Source of the DNA: Niveispirillum sp.
GTDB taxonomy: Bacteria; Pseudomonadota; Alphaproteobacteria; Azospirillales; Azospirillaceae
DNA length: 6,294 bases
Assembly: GCA_016463045.1 (NCBI GenBank)
Contig: JAEMSB010000288.1
Coordinates: 1-6,294 of the forward strand
Reading direction: 5' to 3'
The notes under the pieces are model-generated. The model made no database searches and was not told the origin of the DNA. It worked only from the letters and a program-made list of their open reading frames with translations. This document shows positions 5,180-6,294 of this stretch, piece by piece (positions within the stretch are counted from its first letter, which is position 1; each line of letters opens with the position of its first letter). Both the position numbers and the translations under genes were made by a program.

Positions 5180-5940
5180 TTCGTTTCCGGCCCATGGCCC
5201 AGCACGCCCAGCAACGCATCCAGCAGGCCCGATGCGCCGAAGCGGAATGTCGCGGGCGAGGCCCAACCCGGCCCGCAGATCTCATCCGCCAGGGCCAGAT
5301 ACTGCGCCGCCGTCTCGACATCGCGGATGCCGCCCGATGCCTTGAAGCCCACAGGCCGCCCGGCCTCGCGACAGGCGGTCAACATGATGCGGGCCGCCCC
5401 CGGCGTGGCGCCCGCCGGCACCTTGCCGGTGGAGGTTTTCAGAAAATCCGCCCCGGCAGCCACCGCCACCTGGGCAGCACGTTCGATCAGGGCCGGCTTG
5501 GCCAGCGCACCGCTCTCCAGGATGACCTTCATGGTCGCAGACCCACAGGCCTCGCGGCAGGCTGCCAAATGGTCCTGTGCCCGCTGATCACCGCCCATGC
5601 CGGCCATCACGGCGACATAGGGCATGACCACGTCGATCTCGTCAGCGCCATCGGCCAGGGCGCGGGCGATCTGATCCGCCACCTTTTCCGCCGGCAGCGA
5701 CCCGCCGGGGAAATTGACCACCGTTGCCACCTTCACACCACTGCCTGCCAACGCTTGTTTCGCTTGCGGAATGAATGACGGCCAGAGGCAGACCGCCGCC
5801 ACGGTGCCCGCCGGCGTCACCGCCCTGGCACACAGGGCGGCGGTGCTGTCGGCATCATCCGCGTCATTCAGGCTGGTCAGATCCAGCAATGGCAGGACAC
5901 GAAGGGCAATATCAACAAGGGTCATTTCGGTACCGGACAT
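5161..5940 (-). CDS. deoC: Deoxyribose-phosphate aldolase DeoC
   Basis: A 259-residue cytosolic class I aldolase that splits 2-deoxyribose 5-phosphate into glyceraldehyde 3-phosphate and acetaldehyde, ending deoxynucleoside catabolism. Key residues are present: D103 in DEIDVVMPY, the Schiff-base lysine K168 in FLKTSTGK, and K200 in VGFKASGGIR (E. coli D102, K167, K201). RFGASGLLDALLG is the usual phosphate-binding end, and the protein finishes with a C-terminal tyrosine, Y259, the residue reported to matter catalytically in E. coli DeoC, also 259 long. The start chosen is ATG at 5940-5938, one base after the cdd stop, with GGGG about eight bases upstream; this gives the normal length. The frame is open 38 codons further (to 6054), but that extension runs through cdd in another frame and has no homology. 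ATG at 5925 is a weaker alternative. It is cotranscribed with cdd and overlaps the modC end by 7 bp. Confidence 0.94.
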   Translation of the reverse strand: MSGTEMTLVDIALRVLPLLDLTSLNDADDADSTAALCARAVTPAGTVAAVCLWPSFIPQAKQALAGSGVKVATVVNFPGGSLPAEKVADQIARALADGADEIDVVMPYVAVMAGMGGDQRAQDHLAACREACGSATMKVILESGALAKPALIERAAQVAVAAGADFLKTSTGKVPAGATPGAARIMLTACREAGRPVGFKASGGIRDVETAAQYLALADEICGPGWASPATFRFGASGLLDALLGVLGHGPETKVTVGY

Positions 5941-5941
5941 A

Positions 5942-6294
5942 TCAGAACCCCAGATTGTCGGGACCAAAGCTGAAGGGCAGCAACTCGCCCAGGGTGAAGC
6001 TGCGGCAATGGCCGCCGGCATCATAGACATGGATGGGCGTGTCGGGGCCGGCAAATTCCCGGATGCGCTGACGGCAGCCGCCGCAGGGCGTGCACATCAG
6101 GCCGGACCCGGCCTCCCCACCCACCACCACGATCTCGGCAATGCGGCGGTCGCCGGCGGCCACCATCAGGCCGATGGCCGTGGCCTCGGCGCATTGACCC
6201 TGCGGATAGGCGGCATTCTCGACATTGCAGCCGGCATGGATGCGCCCGCTTTCCGACCGGATGGCCGCCCCCACCTTGAACCCTGAATAGGGGG
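5942..6294 (-). CDS. cdd: Cytidine deaminase Cdd (partial, 5' end beyond the window)
   Basis: C-terminal part of a cytidine deaminase, which hydrolyses cytidine and deoxycytidine to uridine and deoxyuridine in pyrimidine salvage. Reading from the right edge the frame gives PYSGFKVGAAI, the usual start of the catalytic core, so only some 10-20 residues are missing; the GTG at 6274 is an internal valine codon, not the start. The substrate-binding CNVENAAYP and the zinc site are clear: CAE (zinc-ligand Cys and catalytic Glu) and PCGGCRQ (two further Cys ligands). Three cysteine ligands and the short length point to the small homotetrameric type. The C-terminus FTLGELLPFSFGPDNLGF is also typical for the family. 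The stop (TGA at 5944-5942) is one base from the deoC start, so the two genes form a translationally coupled salvage operon whose promoter lies outside the window. Confidence 0.94.
   Translation of the reverse strand, partial: PYSGFKVGAAIRSESGRIHAGCNVENAAYPQGQCAEATAIGLMVAAGDRRIAEIVVVGGEAGSGLMCTPCGGCRQRIREFAGPDTPIHVYDAGGHCRSFTLGELLPFSFGPDNLGF

Noticed and set aside
5125..5778. Plus-strand open frame of 217 codons opposite deoC
   Set aside because: An antisense shadow of a firmly identified aldolase gene, with R/G/H-rich nonsense composition; the same applies to the plus-strand frame at 5714-6286 opposite cdd/deoC.
5941..6054. A 38-codon N-terminal extension of deoC in the same open frame
   Set aside because: It runs through the cdd coding sequence in another frame, has low-complexity composition and no family resemblance. 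Starting at 5940 gives exactly the usual 259-residue enzyme and a one-base gap to cdd.
1..6294. Search for CRISPR array, tRNA/rRNA genes, transposase or integrase genes
   Set aside because: No regularly spaced repeats, no recognisable tRNA or rRNA sequence and no DDE or recombinase motif were seen on either strand by eye.

Overview
The window is GC-rich (flanks strongly so) with tightly packed genes. It looks like a chromosomal segment of a Gram-negative proteobacterium, most likely an alphaproteobacterium of the Rhodospirillales/Azospirillum type. That placement is an inference from base composition, the DUF938 methyltransferase and the compact modABC operon, and I cannot prove it from sequence alone.

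Layout, left to right: (1) 12-620 (+), a complete DUF938/UPF0585-type SAM-dependent methyltransferase. (2) 621-882, a gene-free stretch that begins with an inverted repeat and becomes AT-rich, probably holding the promoter of the next genes. (3) 883-2900 (+), two accessory genes in apparent operon: a secreted metzincin-like zinc protease (HExxHxxGxxH plus Met-turn) and a 404-residue protein. The latter joins an unrecognised N-terminal region, an acidic linker and a helical 11-residue-type repeat to a permuted papain-fold (YiiX/LRAT/NlpC-P60-like) C-terminal domain. A perfect 10-bp hairpin follows at 2911-2940. (4) 3004-5167 (+), the molybdate ABC transporter operon modA-modB-modC, with overlapping genes and a strong candidate ModE operator over its promoter. 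ModC is short and lacks the C-terminal Mop/TOBE domain. (5) 5161-6294 (-), a nucleoside-salvage pair cdd-deoC running toward modC. cdd is cut by the right edge. modC and deoC overlap tail to tail by 7 bp, inside a perfect 9-bp inverted repeat that could terminate transcription from one or both sides.

Functionally, modABC imports molybdate for molybdenum-cofactor enzymes, and cdd-deoC breaks down (deoxy)cytidine and deoxyribose phosphate for carbon and pyrimidine salvage. Both are ordinary housekeeping modules. The part worth attention is the two-protease cassette at about 780-2900. It is inserted between housekeeping genes, is visibly richer in A+T and in codons rare for the flanks (ATA, TTA, CTA), and is bracketed by a 9-bp direct repeat. 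The two enzymes belong to unrelated hydrolase folds and are transcribed in the same direction, 56 bp apart. A joint role (secreted effector, processing or envelope-modifying system) is inference only.
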